A stretch of 41,907 nt of DNA from Lachnospiraceae bacterium (GCA_910574965.1 CAJTDB010000028.1:1-41907); one strand, 5' to 3'; positions 7,164 through 15,841 are shown, counted from the first letter of the stretch. Notes: generated by a model not told the origin, from the sequence alone. Numbers and translations: made by a program.

Positions 7164-8557
7164 TGATGAGTGAACTGCTGAAACTTTTAAAAACATATGC
7201 GGATTCGGATTATCTTCCCATGCATATGCCGGGACATAAGCGGTGTATGAGAGGGATTGGAGATCCGTACAAAATTGATTTTACAGAAATTGAAGGACTG
7301 GATGATCTGCATCATGCAGAAGGGATTCTTCTATACGCCCAGGGAAGAGCAGCAAAGATGTATCAGTCCGAGGAGACACATTATCTGGTTAATGGAAGCA
7401 CTGCCGGCATCCTGTCTGCAGTGGCCGGCTGCACAACGTTCGGAGGAACGCTTCTGATGGCCAGAAACAGTCATAAGTCTGTCTATCATGGGGCACTTTT
7501 AAAAGGGCTTCGGACAGTGTATCTTTATCCACAATCCATGAGCAGTTTGGGGATAAATGGTGTTATTTTACCAGAGGATGTGGATCTTGCGCTTCAGTCG
7601 AACCCTGAAATCCAGGCGGTGGTAATTACTTCTCCCACATACGACGGCGTTGTATCGAATGTGGAAGAGATTGCAAGGATTGTACACAGCTACGGGGTGC
7701 CGCTTATTGTGGATGAGGCCCACGGAGCACATTTTCCCTTTTCGGACAGATTTCCCAAAGACTCTGTTAGCTGCGGGGCGGACGTGGTCATTCACAGTCT
7801 GCACAAAACTCTTCCGGCGCTGACGCAAAGTGCCCTGATTCATCTAAACGGCCCTCTTGTCGACCGGGAGAAGATTCGTAAGTATCTGGCAGTCTATCAG
7901 ACCAGCAGTCCGTCTTATGTGCTGATGGCAGGAATCGATGAATGTATGGAGTGGGTTCGGACACATGTGCAGGCTTTTGAAGATTTTTTTGAGGAGCTTG
8001 TGAAGTTTCGTGCAGAACTGCAGAAGATGAAAAGTCTGGAACTTCTAAAGATTCCGGGCATGGATTTGTCAAGGATACTTCTGTCTGTTCGCCATACGGG
8101 CATTCATGGAACCGAGCTGGCAGCATTTCTAAGGGAAGAGCATCATATTGAGACGGAAATGGCCTGCGGAACTTATGTATGCGCCATTACGACAGTCATG
8201 GATACGAAAAGGAGTCTGGAACGTTTTCGTCATGCACTCTTTCAGGCTGACAGCAGACTGTGCAGAAGAACCGATACAGAGAATTTTACGGATGAAGTGA
8301 TCCGGACCAAAAGCGTTTATACGCTTCTGCAGGCAGAAGAGGCGAAGAAAGAACCAGTCCTTTTAAAAGATGCATGCAAAAGAATCAGCGGAACCTTTGT
8401 CATGCTGTATCCGCCGGGAATACCGCTTCTGGCGCCCGGAGAAATTATCACGGAAGAACTGCTCTTCAGAATCCGGCAGTATATGGAGCGGGAACTGGAA
8501 GTACGCGGCATTTATATGGATCGGATCTGGGCAGTAAAAGAGGAAAACGGAGGATAG
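7163..8557 (+). CDS. Orn/Lys/Arg decarboxylase family protein (YaaO-like)
   Basis: A 464-residue PLP-dependent decarboxylase-family protein of the short Gram-positive type. It has LPMHMPGHKR near the N terminus, VNGSTAGILSAV, the PLP aspartate in VDEAHGAHFPF (about 184) and the PLP lysine in HSLHKTLPALTQS (about 215), followed by a C-terminal domain. Family members decarboxylate arginine, lysine or ornithine for polyamine synthesis; which substrate applies here is open. The gene overlaps the preceding stop, and abuts the kinase gene downstream. In many Firmicutes the same gene heads the cluster with holB and ricT, so its position is conserved even though the genes before it are not. GTG 7160, ATG 7163 and ATG 7166 are all possible starts; 7163 is chosen for the stop-start overlap. 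Confidence 0.85.
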   Translation: MMSELLKLLKTYADSDYLPMHMPGHKRCMRGIGDPYKIDFTEIEGLDDLHHAEGILLYAQGRAAKMYQSEETHYLVNGSTAGILSAVAGCTTFGGTLLMARNSHKSVYHGALLKGLRTVYLYPQSMSSLGINGVILPEDVDLALQSNPEIQAVVITSPTYDGVVSNVEEIARIVHSYGVPLIVDEAHGAHFPFSDRFPKDSVSCGADVVIHSLHKTLPALTQSALIHLNGPLVDREKIRKYLAVYQTSSPSYVLMAGIDECMEWVRTHVQAFEDFFEELVKFRAELQKMKSLELLKIPGMDLSRILLSVRHTGIHGTELAAFLREEHHIETEMACGTYVCAITTVMDTKRSLERFRHALFQADSRLCRRTDTENFTDEVIRTKSVYTLLQAEEAKKEPVLLKDACKRISGTFVMLYPPGIPLLAPGEIITEELLFRIRQYMERELEVRGIYMDRIWAVKEENGG

Positions 8558-9154
8558 ATGGGGAAAATATTCTGTCTGATGGGCAAAAGTTCGTCGGGAA
8601 AAGATACCATATATAAGTATTTGATAGCGGATCAGGAGCTTCGTCTAAAAAGGATCGTTCCTTATACGACCAGGCCAATCCGCCAGGGGGAGCAAGAAGG
8701 GGTTGAATATCATTTTGTAAATGCCGAACAAATGTTCGAATATGAAAAATCCGGACAAATGATAGAGAAACGTGCCTATGAGACGGTTCATGGAACCTGG
8801 TATTATTTTACAGTCTGCGAAAAACAGATGAATCTTGAAACGGAAGATTATCTGGTAATCGGGACATTGGAGTCCTGGCGCGGCATGTGCAGGCATTTCG
8901 GCAGGGACAAGGTAATCCCCGTTTATATCGAGGTGAAGAACAGCATCCGCAGGAAGCGTGCGATTGCAAGGGAAAAGGAGCAGAAGGTGCCGGATTACCC
9001 GGAGATGCGCCGGAGATACCGGGCGGATGGAAAGGATTTTTCTGAAAAGATCCTGACAGAAGAAGGGATCGTAAAACGGTTTCAAAATGAAAACCTGGAA
9101 ATGTGTCTGCGTGAGATAAAACTTTTCATTCAGAGTGAAATGCGGTATAATTAA
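8558..9154 (+). CDS. Guanylate kinase-like P-loop protein
   Basis: A 198-residue P-loop kinase. The Walker A motif GKSSSGKDT (about 9-17) and the region PYTTRPIRQGEQEGVEYHFV match the GMP-binding segment of guanylate kinases. By family it phosphorylates GMP to GDP, but these shorter cluster-linked copies may be paralogues of the main Gmk. It starts one base after the decarboxylase stop codon. In Bacillus the corresponding place holds thymidylate kinase, so this may be a lineage-specific replacement. Confidence 0.8.
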   Translation: MGKIFCLMGKSSSGKDTIYKYLIADQELRLKRIVPYTTRPIRQGEQEGVEYHFVNAEQMFEYEKSGQMIEKRAYETVHGTWYYFTVCEKQMNLETEDYLVIGTLESWRGMCRHFGRDKVIPVYIEVKNSIRRKRAIAREKEQKVPDYPEMRRRYRADGKDFSEKILTEEGIVKRFQNENLEMCLREIKLFIQSEMRYN

Positions 9155-9184
9155 GTTGTTGTTTATGAGCAGGAGGTGAGTGTT

Positions 9185-10177
9185 ATGGCTGGATTTTCGG
9201 ATGTGCTTGGACATGAGCAGACGATCCTTCATATGAAGCATGCGGTTCAGATGAATAAAGTGTCCCATGCTTATATTATCAGCGGAGAAAAGGGGTCTGG
9301 ACGGAGGCTTTTAGCCGGGATCTTTGCCCAGACGCTGCAGTGTGAGAAAAAAGGAACTGAGCCGTGCATGGAGTGCCGTTCCTGCAGGCAGGCGATAAAT
9401 CTGAATCAGCCGGATATTATCCGTCTGGTTCATGAGAAGAAAACCGGTACCATCGGCGTGGAGGAAATACGGACGCAGATCAATGGAGATATTCTGATTA
9501 AGCCCTATAGCAGTCCTTATAAGATCTATATTGTGGAAGATGCGGAAAAGATGACGATACAGGCACAGAACGCTCTTTTGAAAACCATTGAAGAACCTCC
9601 CGTCTATGCGGTGCTCCTTCTTTTGACAGCAAATGCAGGGATGCTTCTTCCAACGATCCGGTCTAGATGTGTGACGCTTGATCTAAAACCGGTTCCTTCC
9701 GCACTGGTAAAAAAATATCTGATGCAGGAGCTTCAGCTTCCGGAATACCGGGCCGAGATCTGTACGGCATTTGCCCAGGGAAATGTAGGCAAGGCAAAAA
9801 GACTGGCGCTTTCGGGTGATTTTTCCGAGATGTTAGAACATGCGCTTCATCTGGTGAAATATATTCAGGAGATGGAAGTGATCGATATCATCACGGATCT
9901 GAAGCGGATTGATACATACAAGATGGAGATCAATGATTATCTGGATATTCTGATGGTATGGTACCGGGATGTGCTTATGTTCAAGGCGACTCGTGATGCG
10001 GACAGTCTGGTTTTCTCAGATGAGCTGATCAGTATCCGCGAAAAGGTGGCAAAAAGCTCCTATGAAGGATTGGAGTGTGTGATTAAGGCCATTGACAAGG
10101 CCAAGATCCGCCTGAATGCCAATGTAAATTTTGATATGGCTCTGGAGCTTCTGCTTCTGACCATGAAGGAGAATTAG
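9185..10177 (+). CDS. holB: DNA polymerase III subunit delta'
   Basis: A 330-residue clamp-loader subunit. It opens GFSDVLGHEQTILHMKHAVQ, keeps a P-loop-like segment without a proper GKT/S (SGEKGSGRRLL), as expected for delta' which does not hydrolyse ATP, and has a zinc-binding cluster CEKKG..CMECRSC. VVEDAEKMTIQAQNALLKTIEEPP is the signature region. In the cell it holds the tau/gamma-delta clamp loader together. AGGAGG at 9171-9176 is eight bases before ATG 9185, so that start is preferred over GTG 9176. The neighbours (kinase, ricT, rsmI) are the standard Firmicutes set. Confidence 0.93.
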   Translation: MAGFSDVLGHEQTILHMKHAVQMNKVSHAYIISGEKGSGRRLLAGIFAQTLQCEKKGTEPCMECRSCRQAINLNQPDIIRLVHEKKTGTIGVEEIRTQINGDILIKPYSSPYKIYIVEDAEKMTIQAQNALLKTIEEPPVYAVLLLLTANAGMLLPTIRSRCVTLDLKPVPSALVKKYLMQELQLPEYRAEICTAFAQGNVGKAKRLALSGDFSEMLEHALHLVKYIQEMEVIDIITDLKRIDTYKMEINDYLDILMVWYRDVLMFKATRDADSLVFSDELISIREKVAKSSYEGLECVIKAIDKAKIRLNANVNFDMALELLLLTMKEN

Positions 10178-10178
10178 G

Positions 10179-11099
10179 ATGACAAATGTAATTGGTGTGC
10201 GCTTCCGCCGGGCCGGGAAAGTGTATTATTTCTCACCGGGGAAGTTAAATATACAAAAGGACGATCATGTGATTGTGGAGACGGCCAGAGGCGTAGAATA
10301 CGGGCATGTGGTGATCGGGATGAAAGAGGTGGAGGACGACAAGGTTATACAGCCTCTGAAGCCTGTAATCCGACTGGCGACGGCCCAGGATGATGCTCAG
10401 GAGGAAGGCAACCGGGAGAAAGAACGGGAAGCGTTTCAGATTTGTCTGGAGAAAATCCGAAAGCATAAGCTGGACATGAAGCTGATCGATGCCGAATATA
10501 CGTTCGATAATAATAAAGTGCTGTTTTATTTTACTGCTGATGGAAGGATTGATTTCCGGGAGCTGGTAAAAGATCTGGCGTCGGTGTTCAAAACCCGAAT
10601 TGAACTTCGCCAGATCGGCGTGCGGGATGAGACAAAGATTCTGGGAGGGATTGGCATCTGCGGCAGACCTTTGTGCTGCCATACCCATCAGTCGGAGTTC
10701 CTTCCGGTATCCATCAAGATGGCAAAAGAACAGAATCTGTCTTTAAATCCCACAAAAATTTCCGGAGTGTGCGGAAGGCTTATGTGCTGTCTGAAACATG
10801 AAGAAGAGACATACGAAGAGCTGAACAGCCGTCTGCCGGGAGTGGGAGATCATGTGACGGCCAGGGATGGAAGCAAGGGAGAGGTAAGTTCCGTTAATGT
10901 GCTTAGACAACTGGTGAAAGTCATTGTAACGCTGGATAATGAAGAAAAAGAAATCCGGGAATACCGGGTGGAGGAACTGAAGTTTCGTCCCCGCCGGAAA
11001 AAGGAAAAGAACAACAAGCGCCGTTCGGAAGATAAGGAATTAAAAGTGCTGGAAGAACTGGAGCGCAGGGAAGGAAAGTCCAGATTAAATGACAACTAA
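10179..11099 (+). CDS. ricT: PSP1/RicT (YaaT) regulatory iron-sulfur protein
   Basis: A 306-residue PSP1-domain protein of the RicT/YaaT family. The cysteine-rich core GGIGICGRPLCCHTH and SGVCGRLMCCLKHEEE supplies the conserved cysteines that bind an iron-sulfur cluster in the Ric complex. The C terminus is a highly charged tail. In Bacillus, RicT works with RicA and RicF to stimulate RNase Y cleavage and affects sporulation and competence. It starts two bases after holB and overlaps rsmI by 11 bases. Confidence 0.9.
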   Translation: MTNVIGVRFRRAGKVYYFSPGKLNIQKDDHVIVETARGVEYGHVVIGMKEVEDDKVIQPLKPVIRLATAQDDAQEEGNREKEREAFQICLEKIRKHKLDMKLIDAEYTFDNNKVLFYFTADGRIDFRELVKDLASVFKTRIELRQIGVRDETKILGGIGICGRPLCCHTHQSEFLPVSIKMAKEQNLSLNPTKISGVCGRLMCCLKHEEETYEELNSRLPGVGDHVTARDGSKGEVSSVNVLRQLVKVIVTLDNEEKEIREYRVEELKFRPRRKKEKNNKRRSEDKELKVLEELERREGKSRLNDN

Positions 11100-11943
11100 G
11101 GCAGGAACCCTCTGGCTGTGTGCAACGCCTATCGGAAATCTGGAAGATATGACTTTCCGGGCGGTCCGGGTTCTTCAGGAAGCAGATCTGATCGCCGCAG
11201 AGGATACAAGGAACAGCATCCGGCTGCTGAACCACTTTGATATTCATACCCCCATGACCAGTTATCATGAGTACAATAAATATGAAAAAGGAAGAAGTCT
11301 GGTAAAAAAGCTTTCCGAAGGACAGAATATTGCGCTTATTACCGATGCGGGGATGCCGGGGATCTCGGACCCCGGAGAAGAGCTGGTACGGATGTGCCAT
11401 GAGGCCGGGATTACAGTAACCGCAGTCCCAGGCCCGTGTGCCTGTGTGACAGCGTTGGCACTGTCCGGACAGGATTCCGCAAGGTTTTGCTTTGAAGGAT
11501 TTCTCCCTGTGGATAAAAAAGAGCGCAGGAACAGACTGGAGGAGCTTTCAGGGGAGACAAAAACGGTGATCCTCTACGAAGCGCCCCACCGGCTGAAGAA
11601 AACTTTATGGGAACTTTTGGAGCAGTGCGGGGAGCGGAGGCTGTCCGTGTGCAGGGAACTGACCAAGCGATATGAAACGATTTGGGAAACGACGCTTTCG
11701 GAAGCATGCCGCTGTTATGAGGAACAGGAACCAAAGGGAGAATATGTGCTGGTCCTTGCAGGAAAGCCTCTTGAAGAAGTAGAGAGAGAACGGCAGCAGA
11801 AGTATACCGATTTGTCTTTAGAAGATCATGTCCGGTCCTATGAAGCACAAGGCATGGATCGGAAATCAGCCATGAAACAGACTGCAAAAGACCGCGGCAT
11901 TACAAAGCGAGAGGTCTATCAGGCACTGATTGCAAAGGAATGA
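11089..11943 (+). CDS. rsmI: 16S rRNA (cytidine1402-2'-O)-methyltransferase
   Basis: A 284-residue SAM-dependent methyltransferase of the tetrapyrrole-methylase fold. It shows LWLCATPIGNLEDMTFRAVRVL, AAEDTRNS, ALITDAGMPGISDPGEELVR and VPGPCACVTAL, all signatures of RsmI, which methylates the ribose of C1402 in 16S rRNA. It is full length. It overlaps the end of ricT, and the next gene begins four bases after its stop if ATG 11948 is used. Confidence 0.95.
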   Translation: MTTKAGTLWLCATPIGNLEDMTFRAVRVLQEADLIAAEDTRNSIRLLNHFDIHTPMTSYHEYNKYEKGRSLVKKLSEGQNIALITDAGMPGISDPGEELVRMCHEAGITVTAVPGPCACVTALALSGQDSARFCFEGFLPVDKKERRNRLEELSGETKTVILYEAPHRLKKTLWELLEQCGERRLSVCRELTKRYETIWETTLSEACRCYEEQEPKGEYVLVLAGKPLEEVERERQQKYTDLSLEDHVRSYEAQGMDRKSAMKQTAKDRGITKREVYQALIAKE

Positions 11944-11947
11944 GAAA

Positions 11948-12685
11948 ATGGAAACAGAACTTCGGGACGGAGAACGTTTAGACGAGCTTCAGAGAAACGG
12001 ATACCGAATCATTCAGGACCCAAAGCGGTTCTGTTTTGGAATGGATGCAGTGCTGCTGGCCGGTTTTGCACGCGTGAAGCCGGAAGAACGGGTGCTGGAT
12101 CTGGGAACCGGTACAGGAATTATACCCATTCTTTTGGAAGCCAGAACTAGGGGAAAGTGTTTTACCGGGCTGGAGATTCAGCCGGAGAGTGCGGATATGG
12201 CCAAAAGAAGTGTTGCTCTCAACGGGCTGCAGGAGAGAATCCGCATTGTAACCGGTGACATCAAAGAAGCGAACCGTCTCTTCGGGGGCGGTTCTCATCA
12301 TGTGGTAACCTGCAATCCGCCTTATATGATCGATCATCATGGTCTGAAAAATCCCCAGCAGCCCAAAGCCATTGCGAGGCATGAGATTTTATGTACATTG
12401 GAAGATGTGGCTTCTCAGGCATCGAAAGTACTGATGCCGGGCGGACGTTTTTATATGGTACATCGTCCGTTTCGGCTGGCGGAGATCCTTACATGCCTGT
12501 GTGGCTATGGGCTTGAACCGAAGCGGATCCGCTTCGTACACCCTTATACAGATCGGGAGCCGAATATGATATTGATAGAGGCCCTGAAAGGCGGCAGGCA
12601 GGGGATGACTGTGGAAAAGCCTCTGATTATTTACAAGAAGCCAGGAATCTATATGGACGAGATCTATGAGATCTATGGATATTGA
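11948..12685 (+). CDS. tRNA1(Val) (adenine37-N6)-methyltransferase-like protein (TrmN6/YabB)
   Basis: A 245-residue class I SAM methyltransferase. It has the glycine-rich motif VLDLGTGTGIIPILL and the N6-adenine motif NPPY (in VVTCNPPYMIDHHG), typical of TrmN6/YabB, which modifies A37 of tRNA-Val. AAAGG about nine bases upstream supports ATG 11948 rather than TTG 11930. It is the last gene of the cluster before a terminator. Confidence 0.88.
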   Translation: METELRDGERLDELQRNGYRIIQDPKRFCFGMDAVLLAGFARVKPEERVLDLGTGTGIIPILLEARTRGKCFTGLEIQPESADMAKRSVALNGLQERIRIVTGDIKEANRLFGGGSHHVVTCNPPYMIDHHGLKNPQQPKAIARHEILCTLEDVASQASKVLMPGGRFYMVHRPFRLAEILTCLCGYGLEPKRIRFVHPYTDREPNMILIEALKGGRQGMTVEKPLIIYKKPGIYMDEIYEIYGY

Positions 12686-12717
12686 GAAGCCGCCGCACAC
12701 GCCGGAGGGCTTCTTTT
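12685..12717 (+). terminator. Rho-independent terminator after the housekeeping cluster
   Basis: AGAAGCC pairs with GGCTTCT across a 16-base G+C-rich loop, with a short T run. It begins on the last base of the stop codon of the methyltransferase gene. Confidence 0.7.
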
Positions 12718-12742
12718 CATATGATAAATAAGGGGAATGGGT

Positions 12743-14095
12743 ATGGAAGAGAGAAGTAATTTTGGCAAAGGAAGCGTAGCCGGAAATATTATGAGTATGG
12801 CGGTTCCCATGACCGTGGCACAGATTCTGAATCTTCTGTACAATCTGGTGGACCGTATTTATATTGGCCATATTCCGGGGGCAGATTCTCTGGCGCTTAC
12901 CGGAGTAGGACTGACTTTTCCGATTGTAAGCATGATAACAGCCTTTGCTGGTCTGTTCGGCATGGGCGGCGCCCCTCTTTGCTCTATCGAGCGCGGGAAA
13001 GGAAACCAGGAACGGGCAGAAGCTATTATGCAGAATGCGTTCTGGATGCTGGCCGGGACAGGGGTCCTGATTATGATTGCCGGATATGCGGCAGAACGGC
13101 CGCTTCTGTATGCCCTTGGGGGCAGTGATGCCACATATGTCTATGCCAGTGAATATTTGAAAATCTATTTGGCAGGCACTCTTGCGGTTATGATCGGGCT
13201 TGGGCTGAATCCATTTATCAATGCCCAGGGATTTGGAAAGACAGGCATGGTCACTGTGGCTTTAGGAGCATTGATTAATCTTGTGCTGGATCCGCTGTTT
13301 ATCTTTGTGCTTCATATGGGTGTAAAAGGAGCTGCACTGGCAACGGTAATGGCACAGTGCTGCTCTGCAGTGTGGGTGCTTTTCTTTCTGACCGGGGAAA
13401 AGCCCCTGCTTCGGCTGAAATTAAGGTTTGGACGGCCGGACTGGAAGATTGTGGGACAGATTACGGCGCTGGGCACTTCTAATTTTATTATGAATTTTAC
13501 CAACAGTGTTGTACAGGTAGTATGCAACCGGCAGCTTCAGTTTTACGGCGGTGATTTGTATGTGGGTATTATGACAGTGCTTAATTCTGTCCGGGAAGTG
13601 CTGACGATGGTCGTGATCGGGATGTCAAACGGTGCGCAGCCGGTGATCAGCTTTAATTATGGAGCCGGTAAAAAAGGCCGGGTGCGCCAGGGCATCCGTT
13701 TTATGACAGCAGCATCCATCATCTATACTTGTGCAGCCTGGGCGGTGACATTGGCGTTTCCGAAATTTTTTATTCATATGTTTAATTCGGAACCGGAACT
13801 TTTAGCAGCCGGGGTACCGGCCATGCATATTTATTTTTTTGGTTTTTGTTTTATGGCGCTGCAGTTTTCCGGCCAGACGACATTTCAGGCTTTGGGACAG
13901 GCAAAATATGCCATTACCTTTTCCCTGTTTCGAAAGATCGTGATCGTAGTGCCGCTGACGCTTCTGCTTCCCCTGCTGCCGGGAATCGGTCTTCACGGTG
14001 TATTTTTAGCGGAACCTATTTCAAATCTGATCGGCGGGTGCGCCTGCTTTTTTACAATGCTTAGGGTGATATGGAGGGGGAAACTGAAGGAATGA
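12743..14095 (+). CDS. MATE family efflux transporter
   Basis: A 450-residue membrane protein with twelve hydrophobic segments in two halves. It starts FGKGSVAGNIMSMAVPMTVAQILNLLYNLVDRIYIGHI, the N-terminal signature of the DinF/NorM-like MATE group, with a related second half from about residue 225. MATE proteins expel organic cations in exchange for sodium or protons. The ribosome binding site AAGGGG (12730-12735) is best placed for ATG 12743; ATG 12737 is too close. Its stop overlaps the start of the next gene by four bases (ATGA). The substrate is unknown. Confidence 0.92.
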   Translation: MEERSNFGKGSVAGNIMSMAVPMTVAQILNLLYNLVDRIYIGHIPGADSLALTGVGLTFPIVSMITAFAGLFGMGGAPLCSIERGKGNQERAEAIMQNAFWMLAGTGVLIMIAGYAAERPLLYALGGSDATYVYASEYLKIYLAGTLAVMIGLGLNPFINAQGFGKTGMVTVALGALINLVLDPLFIFVLHMGVKGAALATVMAQCCSAVWVLFFLTGEKPLLRLKLRFGRPDWKIVGQITALGTSNFIMNFTNSVVQVVCNRQLQFYGGDLYVGIMTVLNSVREVLTMVVIGMSNGAQPVISFNYGAGKKGRVRQGIRFMTAASIIYTCAAWAVTLAFPKFFIHMFNSEPELLAAGVPAMHIYFFGFCFMALQFSGQTTFQALGQAKYAITFSLFRKIVIVVPLTLLLPLLPGIGLHGVFLAEPISNLIGGCACFFTMLRVIWRGKLKE

Positions 14096-14802
14096 AAAGT
14101 ATTGCCTACATACATACGGATTTTCCTGAGAAATTCGGTATACCAAGACAGAGCGGCTTAGTAGATGCGCTGAAGGGACAGGTTGTCTTTGAACCAGAGT
14201 ACCGCAGTCCGGAAGCGGTTAGGGGGCTGGAGCAGTTTTCTCATATTTGGCTTTTATGGCAGTTCTCGGAGTCGAAAAAAGACCACTGGTCAGCAACAGT
14301 AAAGCCGCCCCGCCTGGGAGGAAAGAAACGGGTGGGCGTGTTTGCCAGCCGTTCTCCTTACCGTCCAAACGGAATCGGCCTGTCCTGCGTCCGACTGGAG
14401 CGAATTGAGATAACAGAGAAGTTCGGCCCGGTACTTTATGTGGCGGGTGTTGATCTGCTGGATAAAACGCCCATTTATGATATTAAGCCTTACATTCCCA
14501 TGTCGGACTGTCACCCGGAGGCTTTGGAAGGCTACACGAAAGAGACAAGACAGCACAGGCTGTCGGTGGATTTTCCAAAGGAGCTGCTCGCCCTTTTTCC
14601 GGAGGAGAAGCAAAGGGCGATTCTGGGCATACTGGCAGAAGACCCAAGACCGGCGTATGTACAGGATGAAGACCGGATCTATGGAGTGAGCTTTGGGGGG
14701 TATAATGTGAAATTCCGGATTGCCGGGGAAACGGCACATGTGTGCAAAGTGGAGAATGCGGCCGGCGATTCATACAATCCGGAGAGCTTCCATAAAATAT
14801 AG
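14092..14802 (+). CDS. tRNA-Thr (N6-threonylcarbamoyladenosine37-N6)-methyltransferase TrmO-like
   Basis: A 236-residue TsaA/UPF0066 beta-barrel protein. IAYIHTDFPEKFGIPRQSGLV, FSHIWLLWQF, FASRSPYRPNGIGLSCVRLE and YDIKPYIPMSDC are the conserved TrmO motifs. TrmO adds a methyl group to ct6A/t6A37 of tRNA-Thr using SAM. The C-terminal extension after about residue 150 is the small domain common to the long form. ATG 14092 is preferred over ATG 14071, which lies inside the MATE gene; GGAGGGGG at 14073-14080 is the likely ribosome binding site. Confidence 0.9.
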   Translation: MKSIAYIHTDFPEKFGIPRQSGLVDALKGQVVFEPEYRSPEAVRGLEQFSHIWLLWQFSESKKDHWSATVKPPRLGGKKRVGVFASRSPYRPNGIGLSCVRLERIEITEKFGPVLYVAGVDLLDKTPIYDIKPYIPMSDCHPEALEGYTKETRQHRLSVDFPKELLALFPEEKQRAILGILAEDPRPAYVQDEDRIYGVSFGGYNVKFRIAGETAHVCKVENAAGDSYNPESFHKI

Positions 14803-14833
14803 GGTAAAAATTTTATAGGAGCTGAAACAGAAT

Positions 14834-15131
14834 ATGAATCTTTTATGGGCAGGCATGATGCTGGCGGCGATTGTATATGGTGCTTTAAACGGGACAATTC
14901 CGGAGGTAACGCAGGCCGCGCTGGATTCTGCCAAGGAGGCGGTAACACTGTGCATTACCATGCTTGGCATTCTCTCCTTCTGGATGGGACTGATGCAGAT
15001 TGCAGGGGCAGCAGGACTTATCGGGAAGCTGACAGGATGCATTCGTCCGGCACTGCGCTGGCTGTTTCCAAGGATACCGAAAGGGCATCCGGCTATGGAG
15101 CAGATTGCGGTGAATTGTATTGCGAACGAAT
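14834..15131 (+). pseudogene. spmA: Spore maturation protein A, 5' part, split by an integrated element
   Basis: The frame from ATG 14834 encodes the N-terminal half of SpmA, a nucleoside-recognition-domain membrane protein that with SpmB helps dehydrate the spore core. NLLWAGMMLAAIVYGALNG, CITMLGILSFWMGLMQIAG and RWLFPRIPKGHPAMEQIAVNCIAN are recognisable. After IAN (about 15127) family proteins continue with a glycine-rich LGLG..ATP segment, but here the frame enters unrelated sequence and stops at 15256. A strong hairpin and mobile-element genes follow. I infer that an ICE integrated near 15120-15135 and that the 3' half lies beyond the window. An insertion here should block SpmA unless the element leaves. 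Confidence 0.8.
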
Positions 15132-15139
15132 GTATTATA

Positions 15140-15193
15140 ATGGGACTAAATAAAGAACCTTTAACGAAAAGGCTTTATTTAGTCCCATTTTTC
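15140..15193. terminator. Strong bidirectional hairpin at the ICE left end
   Basis: ATGGGACTAAATAAAG (15140-15155) is perfectly complementary to 15173-15188, and inside it CCTTT/AAAGG extends the stem. A TTTTT run follows. It can stop transcription entering the element from spmA, and leftward transcription too. It lies within 15 bases of the inferred junction, so it may also be part of the element end. Confidence 0.75.
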
Positions 15194-15281
15194 ATTTCAT
15201 CAGGTTTTCTACACCTGAGCATAGACATAAGTAACGTTACAAAAAGTATAACATGAAAATACCGGTATAGGAAGCAGATTT

Positions 15282-15328
15282 TGCTGTCAGTTGTCGTATC
15301 AGTTGTCGTATTTTGGTCACTGACAGCA
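15282..15328. repeat. Tandem 12-bp repeat inside an inverted repeat near the ICE end
   Basis: CAGTTGTCGTAT occurs twice in tandem (15288-15299 and 15300-15311). The pair is bracketed by TGCTGTCAG (15282-15290) and its complement CTGACAGCA (15320-15328). It lies about 150 bases inside the element and about 65 bases before the first gene. It could be binding sites for a recombinase or a regulator. A second small hairpin, AAGTGGG/CCCACTT (15342-15364), precedes the ribosome binding site of the DUF6075 gene. Confidence 0.6.
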
Positions 15329-15391
15329 TGGGTCCATGAGAAAGTGGGGGTACAGCTCCCACTTATGTAAAAAGATTAAGGAGGACAAGCT

Positions 15392-15826
15392 ATGACAACA
15401 GGTACAGCGACAGGAGCAGAGACTACCCGCACAATTATTTTCATCGATCAGAAACATAAGGACTTTTATTTGAATTATTTAGAGAAATGTGGATGTCAGG
15501 ATGAATACCATAAAGCACTGGTATATTGTCTTGGAATCGGCAGAGATACAAGATCCCACGTAGACAGGATCTATGATTTTGAATCCGGATGCGTGAAAAC
15601 GGAATGTCTTCGCGAAGGGTGGATGACCAGCGGAAGCAGAAGGATCGTTTATATGGCATTTAACCTCTATTGTAATGGAACGCCGAGCGTATTTGATTAT
15701 AAGAAAAAGGATGATCAGATTCAGGAGTGTCAGTCTTATACAGTGGAAGATCTGTTTTGCTGCAGCTATGCCAGATATTTCTGGGAGGCGATCCGTCTGC
15801 GCTATCCGGAATACTGTTTTTTGTGA
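15392..15826 (+). CDS. DUF6075 family protein
   Basis: A 144-residue protein that I recognise as DUF6075, an ICE-borne family of unknown function. FIDQKHKDFYLNYLEKCG, YCLGIGRDTRSHVDRIYDFESG and RREGW-like/GSRRIVYMAFNLYCNG segments fit the family, and the C-terminal VEDLFCCSYARYFWEAIRLRYP is typical. AAGGAGG lies before the ATG. It is the first gene of the ICE and is followed closely by two small genes and ParA, so it probably belongs to the maintenance operon. Confidence 0.72.
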   Translation: MTTGTATGAETTRTIIFIDQKHKDFYLNYLEKCGCQDEYHKALVYCLGIGRDTRSHVDRIYDFESGCVKTECLREGWMTSGSRRIVYMAFNLYCNGTPSVFDYKKKDDQIQECQSYTVEDLFCCSYARYFWEAIRLRYPEYCFL

Positions 15827-15841
15827 AATGGAGGGATGTAT

